30,886 nt of DNA, taken from positions 1 to 30,886 of the forward strand of contig DASZPL010000086.1 in NCBI GenBank assembly GCA_035550315.1, given 5' to 3'. The position numbers were made by a program, and so were the translations under genes. Shown piece after piece: positions 1-6,793 of the stretch; position 1 is the stretch's first letter; every line of letters begins with the position of its first letter. Below the pieces are notes generated by a model. The model saw only the letters and a list, made by a program, of their open reading frames with translations. It had not been told where the DNA came from and did not search any database. The DNA comes from DASZPL01 sp035550315. Lineage in GTDB: Bacteria; Actinomycetota; Actinomycetes; JAFAQI01.

Positions 1-582
1 GAGGACGCCGTTCGGGCTGACCGCGCGCACCCCGCCCTGGCGCAGGGCGGGCATCAGTTCCGCGATCGGACGGCAGTCGCCGGGCTCGGCCCGCGCCGCG
101 CGCACGGCCTGCGGCCGCAGCGCGAGCATCAGCGCGGTCTCGGTGCGACCGGCGTGCGCGTCGCCGTCACCTCCGGGTGCGAACAGCCGGACATCGTGGC
201 CCTCCGCGCGCAGCCGGTCAACGGCGCGGCGGAGGCACTCGGTGTTGCCGCCGTGTGCCGACACCAGCAGCACCCGCCGGAAGGTCGCTTTCGCGGATCG
301 GACCAGCTCGACGACCAACAGCTCCAGCGCGGCCTGGCCGATCGACAGCGTCCCGGGGAAGCCGGCGTGCTCGCCACTCGACCCATAGGCGACCGCGGGC
401 GCGACGACGACGCCGGGCTTCGCGGCGGCAAACCGCTCGCACAGTGCAATCGAGACTTCGGTGTCGGTCGTCAATGGCAGGTGGGGCCCGTGCTGTTCGG
501 TCGCGCCGATCGGCACGGCGAGCAGCGACGCCGGCCCGGTCGTCGCGAGGTCCGGCCAGGCCAGGTCGGCCAGCCGGCTCAT
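1..582 (-). CDS. mftE: MftE, mycofactocin precursor peptide peptidase (creatininase family), partial at left edge
   Basis: Frame read from an ATG at 582 down to base 1 with no stop; 194 residues are visible and the C-terminus lies outside the window. Creatininase-family metal ligands are present: E29, H31 and D40 in the GATEQHGPHLPLTTD region, HGGN at 110-113, and H143/E148 in GDAHAGRTET. In the known pathway MftE removes the C-terminal Val-Tyr dipeptide from MftC-modified MftA, releasing the cyclised AHDP intermediate in the cytosol. The ATG overlaps the mftC stop by four bases (ATGA), so translation is probably coupled. Family and neighbours make the assignment secure. In most mycofactocin loci mftD lies between mftC and mftE; here it does not. 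Confidence 0.95.
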   Translation of the reverse strand, partial: MSRLADLAWPDLATTGPASLLAVPIGATEQHGPHLPLTTDTEVSIALCERFAAAKPGVVVAPAVAYGSSGEHAGFPGTLSIGQAALELLVVELVRSAKATFRRVLLVSAHGGNTECLRRAVDRLRAEGHDVRLFAPGGDGDAHAGRTETALMLALRPQAVRAARAEPGDCRPIAELMPALRQGGVRAVSPNGVL

Positions 583-1745
583 GACACGGGGCTGGTGTCG
601 CAGGCGCGGTCGGGGCGGCGACGCGCGATCGTCACCGGCACCGGCCGGGAGCCGCGCCGCGAGTGGTCCTGCGACGGGCGCGGCACGGCGTCGGTGGCCA
701 CCGCGGCCAGCCCGGCGGCGCCGTGACCTTTGACGCACTCGGGGTCTGGGCCGTCGAGCGGCAGCCCGGTGAAGAACTTCGCCGCCATGCAACCGCCGCG
801 GCAGACGTCGTACGACGAGCACGACGTGCAGGCGCCGCCGGTCTGCGGGGCCCGCAACTGTGCGAACAGCGGCGCGTCCCGCCACACCGCGGCGAACCCG
901 CCTGGATCGCGCACGTTGCCGGCCATGAAGTTGTCGTGGATCGCGAACGGGCAGGCGTACACGTCGCCGACCGGATCGACCAGGCAGACCACTCGACCGG
1001 CGCCGCACAGGTTCAGCCCGGGCAGCGGTTCGCCGTACCCGCCGAGGTGGAAGAACGAGTCGCCGGTCAGCACGTGCTCACCGTTCGCAATCAGCCAGTC
1101 GTAGAGCGCGCGCTGCTGCTCGGGCAGGGGGTGCAGCTCCTGCCACACCGACGCTCCGCGGCCGGCCGGGCGCAGCCGGGTGATCCGCAGCTGCGCGTCG
1201 TACCGGTCGGCAATTGCCTTGAAGGCGTCGAGCTGGCCGATGTTGTGCCGCGTCATCACGACGGAGATCTTGAAGCCGCGCATCCCCGCGGCCGCCAAGT
1301 TGTCCATCGCCCCGAGCGCGGTGGCGAACGAGCCACGACCGCGCACGGCGTCGTTGACGTCGGCGGTCGCACCGTCGATCGAGATCTGTACGTCGACGTA
1401 GTCGCTGCCGGCCAGCCGTTCCGCGACCGCACGCGTGATCTTCACCCCGTTGGTCGAGAACTTGACGCCGACGTGGTGCGCGGTGGCGTAGTCGACCAGG
1501 TCGAAGAAGTCCGGCCGCACCGTCGGCTCGCCGCCGCCGACGTTGACGTAGAACACCTGCATCCGCTCGAACGTGTCGATTAGCTCGGTGCACTCGGCGG
1601 TGGTGAGCTCGCGCGGGTCGCGCCGCCCGGAGCTGGACAGGCAGTGCCGGCAGGCGAGGTTGCAGGCGTAGGTCAGCTCCCAGGTCAGGCAGATCGGTGC
1701 ATCCAGCCCGCGCTCGAACTGGTCGAGCAGCATCTCGACGGCCAC
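579..1745 (-). CDS. mftC: MftC, mycofactocin radical SAM/SPASM maturase
   Basis: 388 residues from a GTG at 1745. C28, C32 and C35 form the CxxxCxxC radical-SAM cluster motif and GGGEP is at 70-74. The C-terminal SPASM region carries C247, C254, C265, C306, C309, C315, C319 and C337 for the auxiliary Fe-S clusters. In the known pathway MftC, with MftB, oxidatively decarboxylates the terminal Tyr of MftA and then forms a Val-Tyr crosslink. The GTG shares one base with the mftB stop, and the end overlaps mftE by four bases. Residues from about 343 on form a polar, low-complexity tail rich in Arg and Pro. This lies after the last Cys and is probably dispensable for the chemistry. Confidence 0.96.
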   Translation of the reverse strand: MAVEMLLDQFERGLDAPICLTWELTYACNLACRHCLSSSGRRDPRELTTAECTELIDTFERMQVFYVNVGGGEPTVRPDFFDLVDYATAHHVGVKFSTNGVKITRAVAERLAGSDYVDVQISIDGATADVNDAVRGRGSFATALGAMDNLAAAGMRGFKISVVMTRHNIGQLDAFKAIADRYDAQLRITRLRPAGRGASVWQELHPLPEQQRALYDWLIANGEHVLTGDSFFHLGGYGEPLPGLNLCGAGRVVCLVDPVGDVYACPFAIHDNFMAGNVRDPGGFAAVWRDAPLFAQLRAPQTGGACTSCSSYDVCRGGCMAAKFFTGLPLDGPDPECVKGHGAAGLAAVATDAVPRPSQDHSRRGSRPVPVTIARRRPDRACDTSPVS

Positions 1746-2035
1746 TACGCCGCCCGCTCGCAGATCATCTGCGACGCGGCGAGCCCGGCCAGTGCCCGCT
1801 GGTACGCCGCTGCCTCGGCGTCATCGACGCCCGCCGCCGTCATCGCCGCTCGGGCGCTCGGCTGCTGCTCGAGGCCTTGCACGACGGCGAGCAACGTCGG
1901 CGTCTTCAGGAAGGAGAGCCGCCGAGTACCAAAGTGGTAGAGCAACGCGCCGAACCGTTCGGGCCGCACCGCGACGCTCGAGTGGAGCTGCCAGGCCCGA
2001 TCGAGGTCGAAGCCCGTGGCTAGGTCAGTAGACAC
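1745..2035 (-). CDS. mftB: MftB, mycofactocin RiPP recognition chaperone
   Basis: 96 residues from a GTG at 2035. The segment FDLDRAWQLHSSVAVRPERF followed by GALLYHFGTRRLSFLK matches the conserved core I recall for MftB, a small PqqD-like RiPP recognition element that binds the MftA leader and presents it to MftC. It has no catalytic residues. The start codon lies inside the last sense codons of mftA (11-base overlap), so mftB translation is probably coupled to that of its peptide partner. The stop shares one base with the mftC start. An upstream start is unlikely because it would run further into mftA, and no later start keeps the conserved N-terminal segment. Confidence 0.95.
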   Translation of the reverse strand: MSTDLATGFDLDRAWQLHSSVAVRPERFGALLYHFGTRRLSFLKTPTLLAVVQGLEQQPSARAAMTAAGVDDAEAAAYQRALAGLAASQMICERAA

Positions 2036-2174
2036 CGCACATGCCGTCGATCGAGACGTCTTCGACGAGCATGTCCTCGGCGATCACATCCGGCTCGGCG
2101 GTCGCGCCGGCCTCGCTAGCGGCACCGGCCGACGTCAACTCGTCGGTCTCGGTCGTCGGGGCGGTTTGCGTCAT
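2025..2174 (-). CDS. mftA: MftA, mycofactocin precursor peptide
   Basis: 49-residue peptide from an ATG at 2174. It ends in the diagnostic IDGMCGVY, whose last two residues (Val48, Tyr49) become the redox core of mycofactocin. The leader is acidic and Ala/Thr/Glu-rich, as usual. I chose this ATG because AGGAGG lies six bases upstream. The longer frame opening at a GTG at 2225 would start inside the promoter/operator and is rejected. This is the first gene of a coupled mftA-B-C-E set and is transcribed away from mftR. MftB binds the leader and MftC and MftE act on the C-terminus; MftD and glycosylation by MftF normally follow, but neither gene is visible here. Confidence 0.96.
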   Translation of the reverse strand: MTQTAPTTETDELTSAGAASEAGATAEPDVIAEDMLVEDVSIDGMCGVY

Positions 2175-2212
2175 CGGGTCCTCCTGACGGGGTTGCGGCT
2201 CCTCGAGGCGGG

Positions 2213-2241
2213 ACAATAACGGCACTCAGTGCCAGAATCAA
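2213..2241 (-). promoter_or_regulatory. mftA promoter with MftR-type operator in the spacer
   Basis: On the minus strand TTGATT (2241-2236) and TATTGT (2218-2213) are separated by exactly 17 bases, a good sigma-70/SigA-like promoter. The perfect dyad GGCACT-C-AGTGCC (2221-2233) sits wholly within that spacer. mftR starts divergently 11 bases past the dyad. Published work on MftR describes a TetR repressor acting on the mft promoter and released by long-chain acyl-CoA. The placement here would block polymerase directly. The promoter and dyad are seen; binding by this MftR is inferred. Plus-strand GGGACA (2210-2215) and CAGAAT (2233-2238), also 17 apart, could serve mftR with a leaderless GTG. 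Confidence 0.72.
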
Positions 2242-2244
2242 CCG

Positions 2245-2865
2245 GTGCCATCGACCGCCGCGCCCCACCGCGGCCGGCCGCGCGAGACGAGCGCGCGGGA
2301 GCTCGAGCTAGTCGCCCTCGACCTGTTCGCTCGCCGCGGGTTCGCGAACACGACCGTCGAGCAGATCGCGGCCGGGGCGGGCGTCAGCAAGCGCACGTTC
2401 TTCCGCTACTTCGACTCGAAGGCAGCGGTGCTCTGGCACGCCTTCGACCGCGAGGTTGACGAGCTGCGGCGCGCGTTCGGCCGCGTTCCCGACAGCACCC
2501 GGATGATGACGGCGATTCGCCAGGTCGTGGTCAGCGTGAATCGCTACCGGGCGGAGGACGTGCCCGAGCTCCGGCTGCGGATGAACCTGATCGCCTCGGA
2601 TCCCGCGCTGTTCGCCAGCGCGGCGCTGCACTACGACGCCTGGGAGCGGGTGGTCTCCGACTTCGCGGCGACGCGGCTCGGCCAACCGGCCGATGCGCTC
2701 TACCCGCTCGCGGTCGGCCGGGCCACGCTCGCCGCGTGCCGGGCGGCGTACGACCGCTGGCTGTCGCGGGCCGACGCCGACCTGACGGTCTACCTCGACG
2801 CCGCGATCCGAGCGCTCGCCAGCGGCTTTCACGGCGCGGCCGTCGGCGACGCCGACGGCCGCTGA
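2245..2865 (+). CDS. mftR: MftR, TetR-family regulator of mycofactocin biosynthesis
   Basis: 206 residues from a GTG at 2245. An N-terminal TetR helix-turn-helix covers about residues 20-60 (TTVEQIAAGAGVSKRTFFRY near 36-55); the rest is the helical ligand-binding and dimerisation region. It diverges from mftA with a short shared control region holding a perfect dyad, the classic layout for an autoregulated TetR repressor. MftR in mycobacteria is reported to bind the mft promoter and respond to long-chain acyl-CoA, which fits the acyl-CoA enzymes filling this window. I see no Shine-Dalgarno before the GTG, so the message may be leaderless. The gene ends on a 12-bp perfect hairpin abutting its stop codon. 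Confidence 0.9.
   Translation: MPSTAAPHRGRPRETSARELELVALDLFARRGFANTTVEQIAAGAGVSKRTFFRYFDSKAAVLWHAFDREVDELRRAFGRVPDSTRMMTAIRQVVVSVNRYRAEDVPELRLRMNLIASDPALFASAALHYDAWERVVSDFAATRLGQPADALYPLAVGRATLAACRAAYDRWLSRADADLTVYLDAAIRALASGFHGAAVGDADGR
2836..2862. terminator. Perfect hairpin at the end of mftR, between convergent genes
   Basis: Bases 2836-2847 and 2851-2862 are exactly complementary (12-bp GC stem, three-base loop GAC). The hairpin lies inside the last codons of mftR and ends at the base before its TGA. The convergent thiolase gene stops 15 bases further on. There is no T-tract, as is common for actinobacterial terminators. Its position at the junction of converging genes suggests bidirectional termination. 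Confidence 0.6.
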
Positions 2866-2880
2866 GCGGCTTGCGCCGGG

Positions 2881-4083
2881 CTAGGCGGCGGCCTTCTCCA
2901 GGATGTGCACACCGCATGCCGAGCCGAGCCCGATCACGTGCGCGAGCCCGACCTTGGCGTCCTTGATCTGCCGGTCGCCGGCCTCGCCGCGCAGGTGATG
3001 GCAGATCTCCCAGATGTTGGCGATGCCGGTGGCCGCGATCGGGTGGCCCTTCGACTGCAGGCCGCCGGAGACGTTGACCGGCAGCCGGCCGTCGCGCTTC
3101 GGCGCGCCGGACTCGAAGAAGTCGACCGCGTTGCCTTCGTCGCAGAGCATCAGGTTGTCGTAGTGCACCAGCTCGGCGGTGGCGAAGCAGTCGTGCAGCT
3201 CCACCAGGTCGAGGTCTTCCGGTGAGACCCCGGCCGTCTCGTACGCCTGCTTCGCGGCGTTCTTGGTCAGCGTGTTGACGTTGGGCAGCACCTGGCAGCC
3301 AACCTCATATGGATCGGTGGTCAGCACCGAGGCGGCGACCCGGATCGCGCGCTGGCGCTGCGTGTCGCTGAGGGTCTTCAGCTTCTCGTCGCTGACCACG
3401 ACCGCGGCGGCGGCGCCGTCGCAGTTCGCCGAGCACATCGGCCGGGTGTTCGGGTAGGCGATCATGACGTCGTTCATGATCTGTTCCTTGGTCATCGCCT
3501 TGGTGTAGGCCGCGAGCGGGTTCAGCGTCGAGTGGAAGTGGTTCTTCTCGCTGATCCGGGCGAACAGGTCGAAGCTGACGCCGCCGTACTTGTGGCCGTA
3601 CTCCATGCCGATCTGGGCGAACGTCCCCGGCATGTTGTCGGTGTTGACCCGGCCATCGAGTCCCATGATTGCGCCCTGCCGACCCTGCGGCTCCCAGGTG
3701 TCGCTCTGCGCGCGCGGGCCGCGGACGCCGAGCAGGCCGGCGCCGGACAGCTTCTCGACGCCGACGGCGAGACCCATCTCGACCTCACCCGCTTTGATCG
3801 CCATGATCGCGGTGCGCAGCGCGGTGGCGCCGGTCGCGCAGGCGTTGGCGACGTTGTAGACCGGGATGCCGGTCTGGCCGATCTGCTTCTGCAGCTGCTG
3901 GCCGAGGGCGCCGCCGCCCATCAGGTTGCCGGCCGCGAGCACGCCGATGTCGCGCATCGAGACCCCGGCGTCCTTGAGCGCGCCGCGGACGGCTTCGGCG
4001 GCCAGCCCGACGGTGTCGGTCTCCGGCCGCTTGCCGAACTTCGTCATCGTGATCCCGAGGATCCAGACGTCACCTGATGCCAT
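2881..4083 (-). CDS. SCPx/lipid-transfer-type thiolase
   Basis: 400 residues from an ATG at 4083, preceded by AAGGAG (TAAGGAGATTCGC-ATG). An upstream ATG at 4149 would overlap the DUF35 gene and has no such site. Thiolase residues are present: nucleophile C82 in NACATG, H297 in HDCF (typical of the SCPx/lipid-transfer thiolase branch), H347 in GHPIAATG and C390 in GSACG. Such proteins are thiolases or retro-aldolases that cleave acyl-CoAs, for example Ltp2 in bacterial steroid side-chain breakdown, and often need a DUF35 partner. The DUF35 gene is ten bases upstream on the same strand. Whether this one does thiolysis or aldol cleavage cannot be decided; the intact C82 and C390 favour thiolysis. 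Confidence 0.88.
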   Translation of the reverse strand: MASGDVWILGITMTKFGKRPETDTVGLAAEAVRGALKDAGVSMRDIGVLAAGNLMGGGALGQQLQKQIGQTGIPVYNVANACATGATALRTAIMAIKAGEVEMGLAVGVEKLSGAGLLGVRGPRAQSDTWEPQGRQGAIMGLDGRVNTDNMPGTFAQIGMEYGHKYGGVSFDLFARISEKNHFHSTLNPLAAYTKAMTKEQIMNDVMIAYPNTRPMCSANCDGAAAAVVVSDEKLKTLSDTQRQRAIRVAASVLTTDPYEVGCQVLPNVNTLTKNAAKQAYETAGVSPEDLDLVELHDCFATAELVHYDNLMLCDEGNAVDFFESGAPKRDGRLPVNVSGGLQSKGHPIAATGIANIWEICHHLRGEAGDRQIKDAKVGLAHVIGLGSACGVHILEKAAA

Positions 4084-4093
4084 GCGAATCTCC

Positions 4094-4501
4094 TTACGCA
4101 GGCGCGAAGCCGAAGCCGATGGCCTCGGTGCCCGCGCTGTCGGTTCCAAGGGAGTACGTCGTCAACGCGACCTTCATGCCGAGGGTGACCGCTTCCGGCG
4201 TCGGTTCCACGTCACGCAGCGTGGCGCGCACCGGGGTGCCGCCGCAGTCGACGATCGCGCCGACGAACGGAGCATCCACTCCCGGCGGCGCGTACGCGAC
4301 GATCGTGAAGGCCGTGACCTCACCGGTGGTCGGGATGTCGACGGCCTTGAACTGGTCTTCGAAGCAGCCCGCGCAGGCGTCGCGGTGGTCGAAGTAGCGG
4401 GCACCGCAGTTGGTGCACTCCTGGGCGACCAGATGCGGCTCTGGCTCGAGCGCCAGGTAGTCGACCAGTGGAATCCGGGAGGGTGCAGCGGTCTCAGTCA
4501 T
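4094..4501 (-). CDS. DUF35 OB-fold protein with Zn-ribbon, thiolase partner
   Basis: 135 residues. C29-x2-C32 and C43-x2-C46 form a rubredoxin-like zinc ribbon, followed by an OB-fold (about residues 50-130, starting KAVDIPTTGEVTAFTIVAY). This layout is typical of DUF35 (ChsH2-like C-terminal domain) proteins that form complexes with thiolase-like proteins and contact acyl-CoA. It precedes the SCPx-type thiolase by ten bases, so the two are almost certainly co-transcribed and form one enzyme. There is no clear Shine-Dalgarno before the ATG at 4501. A likely -10 (GAGATT on the minus strand) falls nine bases upstream, consistent with a leaderless message. Confidence 0.88.
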   Translation of the reverse strand: MTETAAPSRIPLVDYLALEPEPHLVAQECTNCGARYFDHRDACAGCFEDQFKAVDIPTTGEVTAFTIVAYAPPGVDAPFVGAIVDCGGTPVRATLRDVEPTPEAVTLGMKVALTTYSLGTDSAGTEAIGFGFAPA

Positions 4502-4516
4502 CGGGGAAACAATCTC

Positions 4517-4535
4517 ATAACCCGGACCGGGTTAT
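4517..4535. promoter_or_regulatory. Perfect 19-base dyad upstream of the DUF35-thiolase pair
   Basis: ATAACCCGG-A-CCGGGTTAT is a perfect inverted repeat (nine-base arms, one-base centre). It ends 15 bases before the DUF35 start codon, in the 58-base gap after the MerR gene. Its place at the likely -10/-35 region marks it as an operator. The adjacent MerR protein is the obvious candidate to bind it, but a TetR or other regulator is possible. A GC hairpin terminator is less likely because the gap is also the natural promoter site. Confidence 0.65.
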
Positions 4536-4571
4536 CAGAGGTCGTGCTCCGCGCGCGCATCAGAGGTCGTG
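4534..4571. repeat. 13-base direct repeat at the MerR 3' end
   Basis: ATCAGAGGTCGTG occurs at 4534-4546 and again at 4559-4571, 25 bases apart; the sequence between is also similar. The right copy encodes the last residues and stop of the MerR gene, and the left copy touches the operator dyad. It looks like a short tandem duplication of the gene end. Confidence 0.8.
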
Positions 4572-5030
4572 GGCTGCGCGATGCTCCCGGAGCCGGTCGC
4601 CCTTGGCCGCGCGCTCGTCGCGGAAGGCTTGGATCCGCGCCAGCGTCTCGTCCAGCCGATGCAGCAGCCGGTCGTTGGCGGCGATGGCTTCGTCGAGCAG
4701 CTTGCGCTCGCGCGCCGGCGACGGCCGTCGCCCGGACCGGAACTCCGACCGCACCCGGTCGAGCACGTCGACGTCTTCGGTGTCGAGGACGGCGCGCACC
4801 TCGGCGAGTGAGAAGCCGAGCAGCTCCTGCAGGTCGCGGATCCGGGTCACCCGGGCCATGTCCTCGGAGGAGTAGAACCGCTCGCCACTGTCGCGACGTC
4901 CGCTCGGGTGCAGCAGCCCGAGCTCTTCCCAGTAGCGCAAGGTCCGCGTCGTGACGCCGGTGAGCTTCGCGACCTCGCCGATCCGCAGCTCCAGCGGCTG
5001 CTCGTCGATCGTTGTCCTGCGCCCGGCCAT
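4560..5030 (-). CDS. MerR-family transcriptional regulator
   Basis: 156 residues. An N-terminal winged helix (about 15-85) contains LRIGEVAKLTGVTTRTLRYW, the MerR recognition helix region. A coiled-coil dimerisation helix follows to the end, rich in Glu, Arg and Leu. There is no cysteine-bearing metal loop and no extended effector domain, so it resembles the short drug/acyl-CoA/stress MerR regulators rather than the metal-sensing ones. The ATG at 5030 shares one base with the exporter stop (TGATG), so the two are co-transcribed. A perfect dyad follows 24 bases after its stop. It may control the exporter operon, the DUF35-thiolase pair, or both. The much longer frame reaching to 7217 is an artefact. 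Confidence 0.85.
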   Translation of the reverse strand: MAGRRTTIDEQPLELRIGEVAKLTGVTTRTLRYWEELGLLHPSGRRDSGERFYSSEDMARVTRIRDLQELLGFSLAEVRAVLDTEDVDVLDRVRSEFRSGRRPSPARERKLLDEAIAANDRLLHRLDETLARIQAFRDERAAKGDRLREHRAAHDL

Positions 5031-6751
5031 CAGGCGAGGGCTTCCGTGGCCGGCTGCGGAGCTTGGTCCGCGACGGCGTCGTCGTGGTGGTAGATCGAGC
5101 CGCGGGTCCAGGATGCGATCGCCGCGACGATGCTGCCGGCAATGGCGAAGTCGAACGCCGCGTGCAGCCCGGTGCGGAACGGGCCGCTGATCAGGCCCGG
5201 GAAGAACGTGCGGTTGGTCAGCGCTGCGTGCTGCGCCGCCGTCAGGTGGGCCAATGTCTGCGCGCCGACCAGGTGCTGCACCGGGTCGTATCCGAGGAAT
5301 GCCGCGAACAATGTCGACACCGGTGACAGGTGGGAGACCCGATCTGCGACGGCGGTTGGCACGCCATGCGCCACCAAGCCGTGGTCGAGGCTCGCCGGCA
5401 ATGCCGAGGACAGCCCGACGATCATCAGCGTGAAGAAGATGCCGATGGACAGCACCTGGGCCGAGTTCTGGAACGTCGTGTTCATCCCCGACCCGGCGCC
5501 GCGGTGCTCCGGCGGCAGGCTGTTCATCACGCCCGCCCGGTTGGGGGAACCGAACGACGCCATCACCAGCCCAGTCGCGAACAGGAGTACGGCGAACACC
5601 GGGTACGGGAAGTTGACCGGGAGCAGCTCGAGCAGCAGGAGGCAGATCGCCGTGCCGATCATCCCGCCGGTCGCGAACGGCCGGGCGCCGTACCGGTCGG
5701 AGAGGATGCCCGACAGCGGGCCGGCCACCAGGAAGCCGGCGGTGAGCGGCAGCATCGCCAGGCCCGCCCACAGCGGCGTGACGCTGAAGTCGTAGCCGTG
5801 CAGCGGCAGCCAAATGCCCTGCAACCAGATGATCAGCATGAACATCAGGCCGCCGCGGGCCAGTGCGGCCAGGAAGCTGGCGAGCACTCCCGCCGTGAAC
5901 GCTCTGATCTTGAACAGCTGCAGCCGGAACATCGGCGTGGCGGAGCGGATCTCGATGACGCAGAACGCGACGAGCAGTGCCACCCCGGCGCCGAGCTCGC
6001 CCAGCACGGCCGGGTTGCGCCAGCCCATCGCGTCGTGGCCGTACGGCTCGATGCCGTAGGTGATGCCGATCATGATCAGCACCAGGCCCAGCGCGAAGGT
6101 CACATTGCCGGGCCAGTCGATGCGCGCCGGTCGCCGATCGGCGAGTTCCTGCAGCTTCAGGTAACCCCACACCGTGGCGAACAGCCCGATCGGCACCGAG
6201 ACCAGGAAGATCAGCCGCCAGTTGATCGGGGCGAGCACGCCGCCGAGGACCAGGCCGATGAAGGTGCCGCTGAACGCCGCAGCCTGGTTGATCCCCATCG
6301 CGGTGCCTCGCTGATGCGCGGGGAACGCGTCGGTCAGGATCGCCGGCGAGTTGGCCAGCAGCATCGCGGCGCCGACCCCTTGGAACAGCCGCATCACGAT
6401 CAGCCAGATGCCGGCTGCGTGCCCGGACGTCCAGGTCACGCTGAGCACCAGCGAGAAGAACGTGAACACGGCAAAGCCGAGGTTGTAGATCCGCACCCGG
6501 CCGTAGATGTCGCCGAGCCGGCCGAGGCTGACCACGAGCACGCTGGTGACCACCAGGAAGCCGAGGATCATCCAGAGCAGGTAGAAGCTGTTGCCCGGCT
6601 GGAGCGGGTCGATTCCGATGCCGCGGAAGATGTCCGGGAGGGCGATCAGCGTGATGGAGCCGTCGATGGTCGCCATCAGCACGCCCAGCGTGCAGATGAA
6701 CAACGCCGTCCACTTGTAGTGGCGGCCGGCCAACCCACCCTTGACGTTCAC
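5030..6751 (-). CDS. DHA2-family (14-TM) MFS drug:H+ antiporter
   Basis: 573 residues from a GTG at 6751, with about fourteen hydrophobic segments starting near residue 13. Family features include ATIDGSITLIALP (motif D1, near 27-39) and LGRLGDIYGR (motif A, near 76-85) in the first cytoplasmic loop. DHA2 proteins export lipophilic compounds with proton antiport across the inner membrane. The gene follows an SDR by 42 bases and is coupled to a MerR regulator, a common layout for regulated efflux. The substrate cannot be predicted; within this catabolic region a hydrophobic intermediate or toxic precursor is plausible. There is no clear Shine-Dalgarno before the GTG. Confidence 0.85.
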   Translation of the reverse strand: MNVKGGLAGRHYKWTALFICTLGVLMATIDGSITLIALPDIFRGIGIDPLQPGNSFYLLWMILGFLVVTSVLVVSLGRLGDIYGRVRIYNLGFAVFTFFSLVLSVTWTSGHAAGIWLIVMRLFQGVGAAMLLANSPAILTDAFPAHQRGTAMGINQAAAFSGTFIGLVLGGVLAPINWRLIFLVSVPIGLFATVWGYLKLQELADRRPARIDWPGNVTFALGLVLIMIGITYGIEPYGHDAMGWRNPAVLGELGAGVALLVAFCVIEIRSATPMFRLQLFKIRAFTAGVLASFLAALARGGLMFMLIIWLQGIWLPLHGYDFSVTPLWAGLAMLPLTAGFLVAGPLSGILSDRYGARPFATGGMIGTAICLLLLELLPVNFPYPVFAVLLFATGLVMASFGSPNRAGVMNSLPPEHRGAGSGMNTTFQNSAQVLSIGIFFTLMIVGLSSALPASLDHGLVAHGVPTAVADRVSHLSPVSTLFAAFLGYDPVQHLVGAQTLAHLTAAQHAALTNRTFFPGLISGPFRTGLHAAFDFAIAGSIVAAIASWTRGSIYHHDDAVADQAPQPATEALA

Positions 6752-6793
6752 GGAAACTTAGCCTAACGCACACGTCAATCGATCGCCGAACTA

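Noticed and set aside
2025..2225. Longer MftA starting at 2225
   Set aside because: It would begin inside the promoter, upstream of the probable transcription start, while the ATG at 2174 has a strong AGGAGG.
2881..4149. Thiolase start at 4149
   Set aside because: It adds 22 Arg/Ser-rich residues overlapping the DUF35 gene; the ATG at 4083 has AAGGAG and a normal thiolase N-terminus.
5330..6766. Long plus-strand frame (478 codons) opposite the exporter
   Set aside because: Gln/His/Asp/Arg-rich antisense of the DHA2 membrane protein with no recognisable motif.
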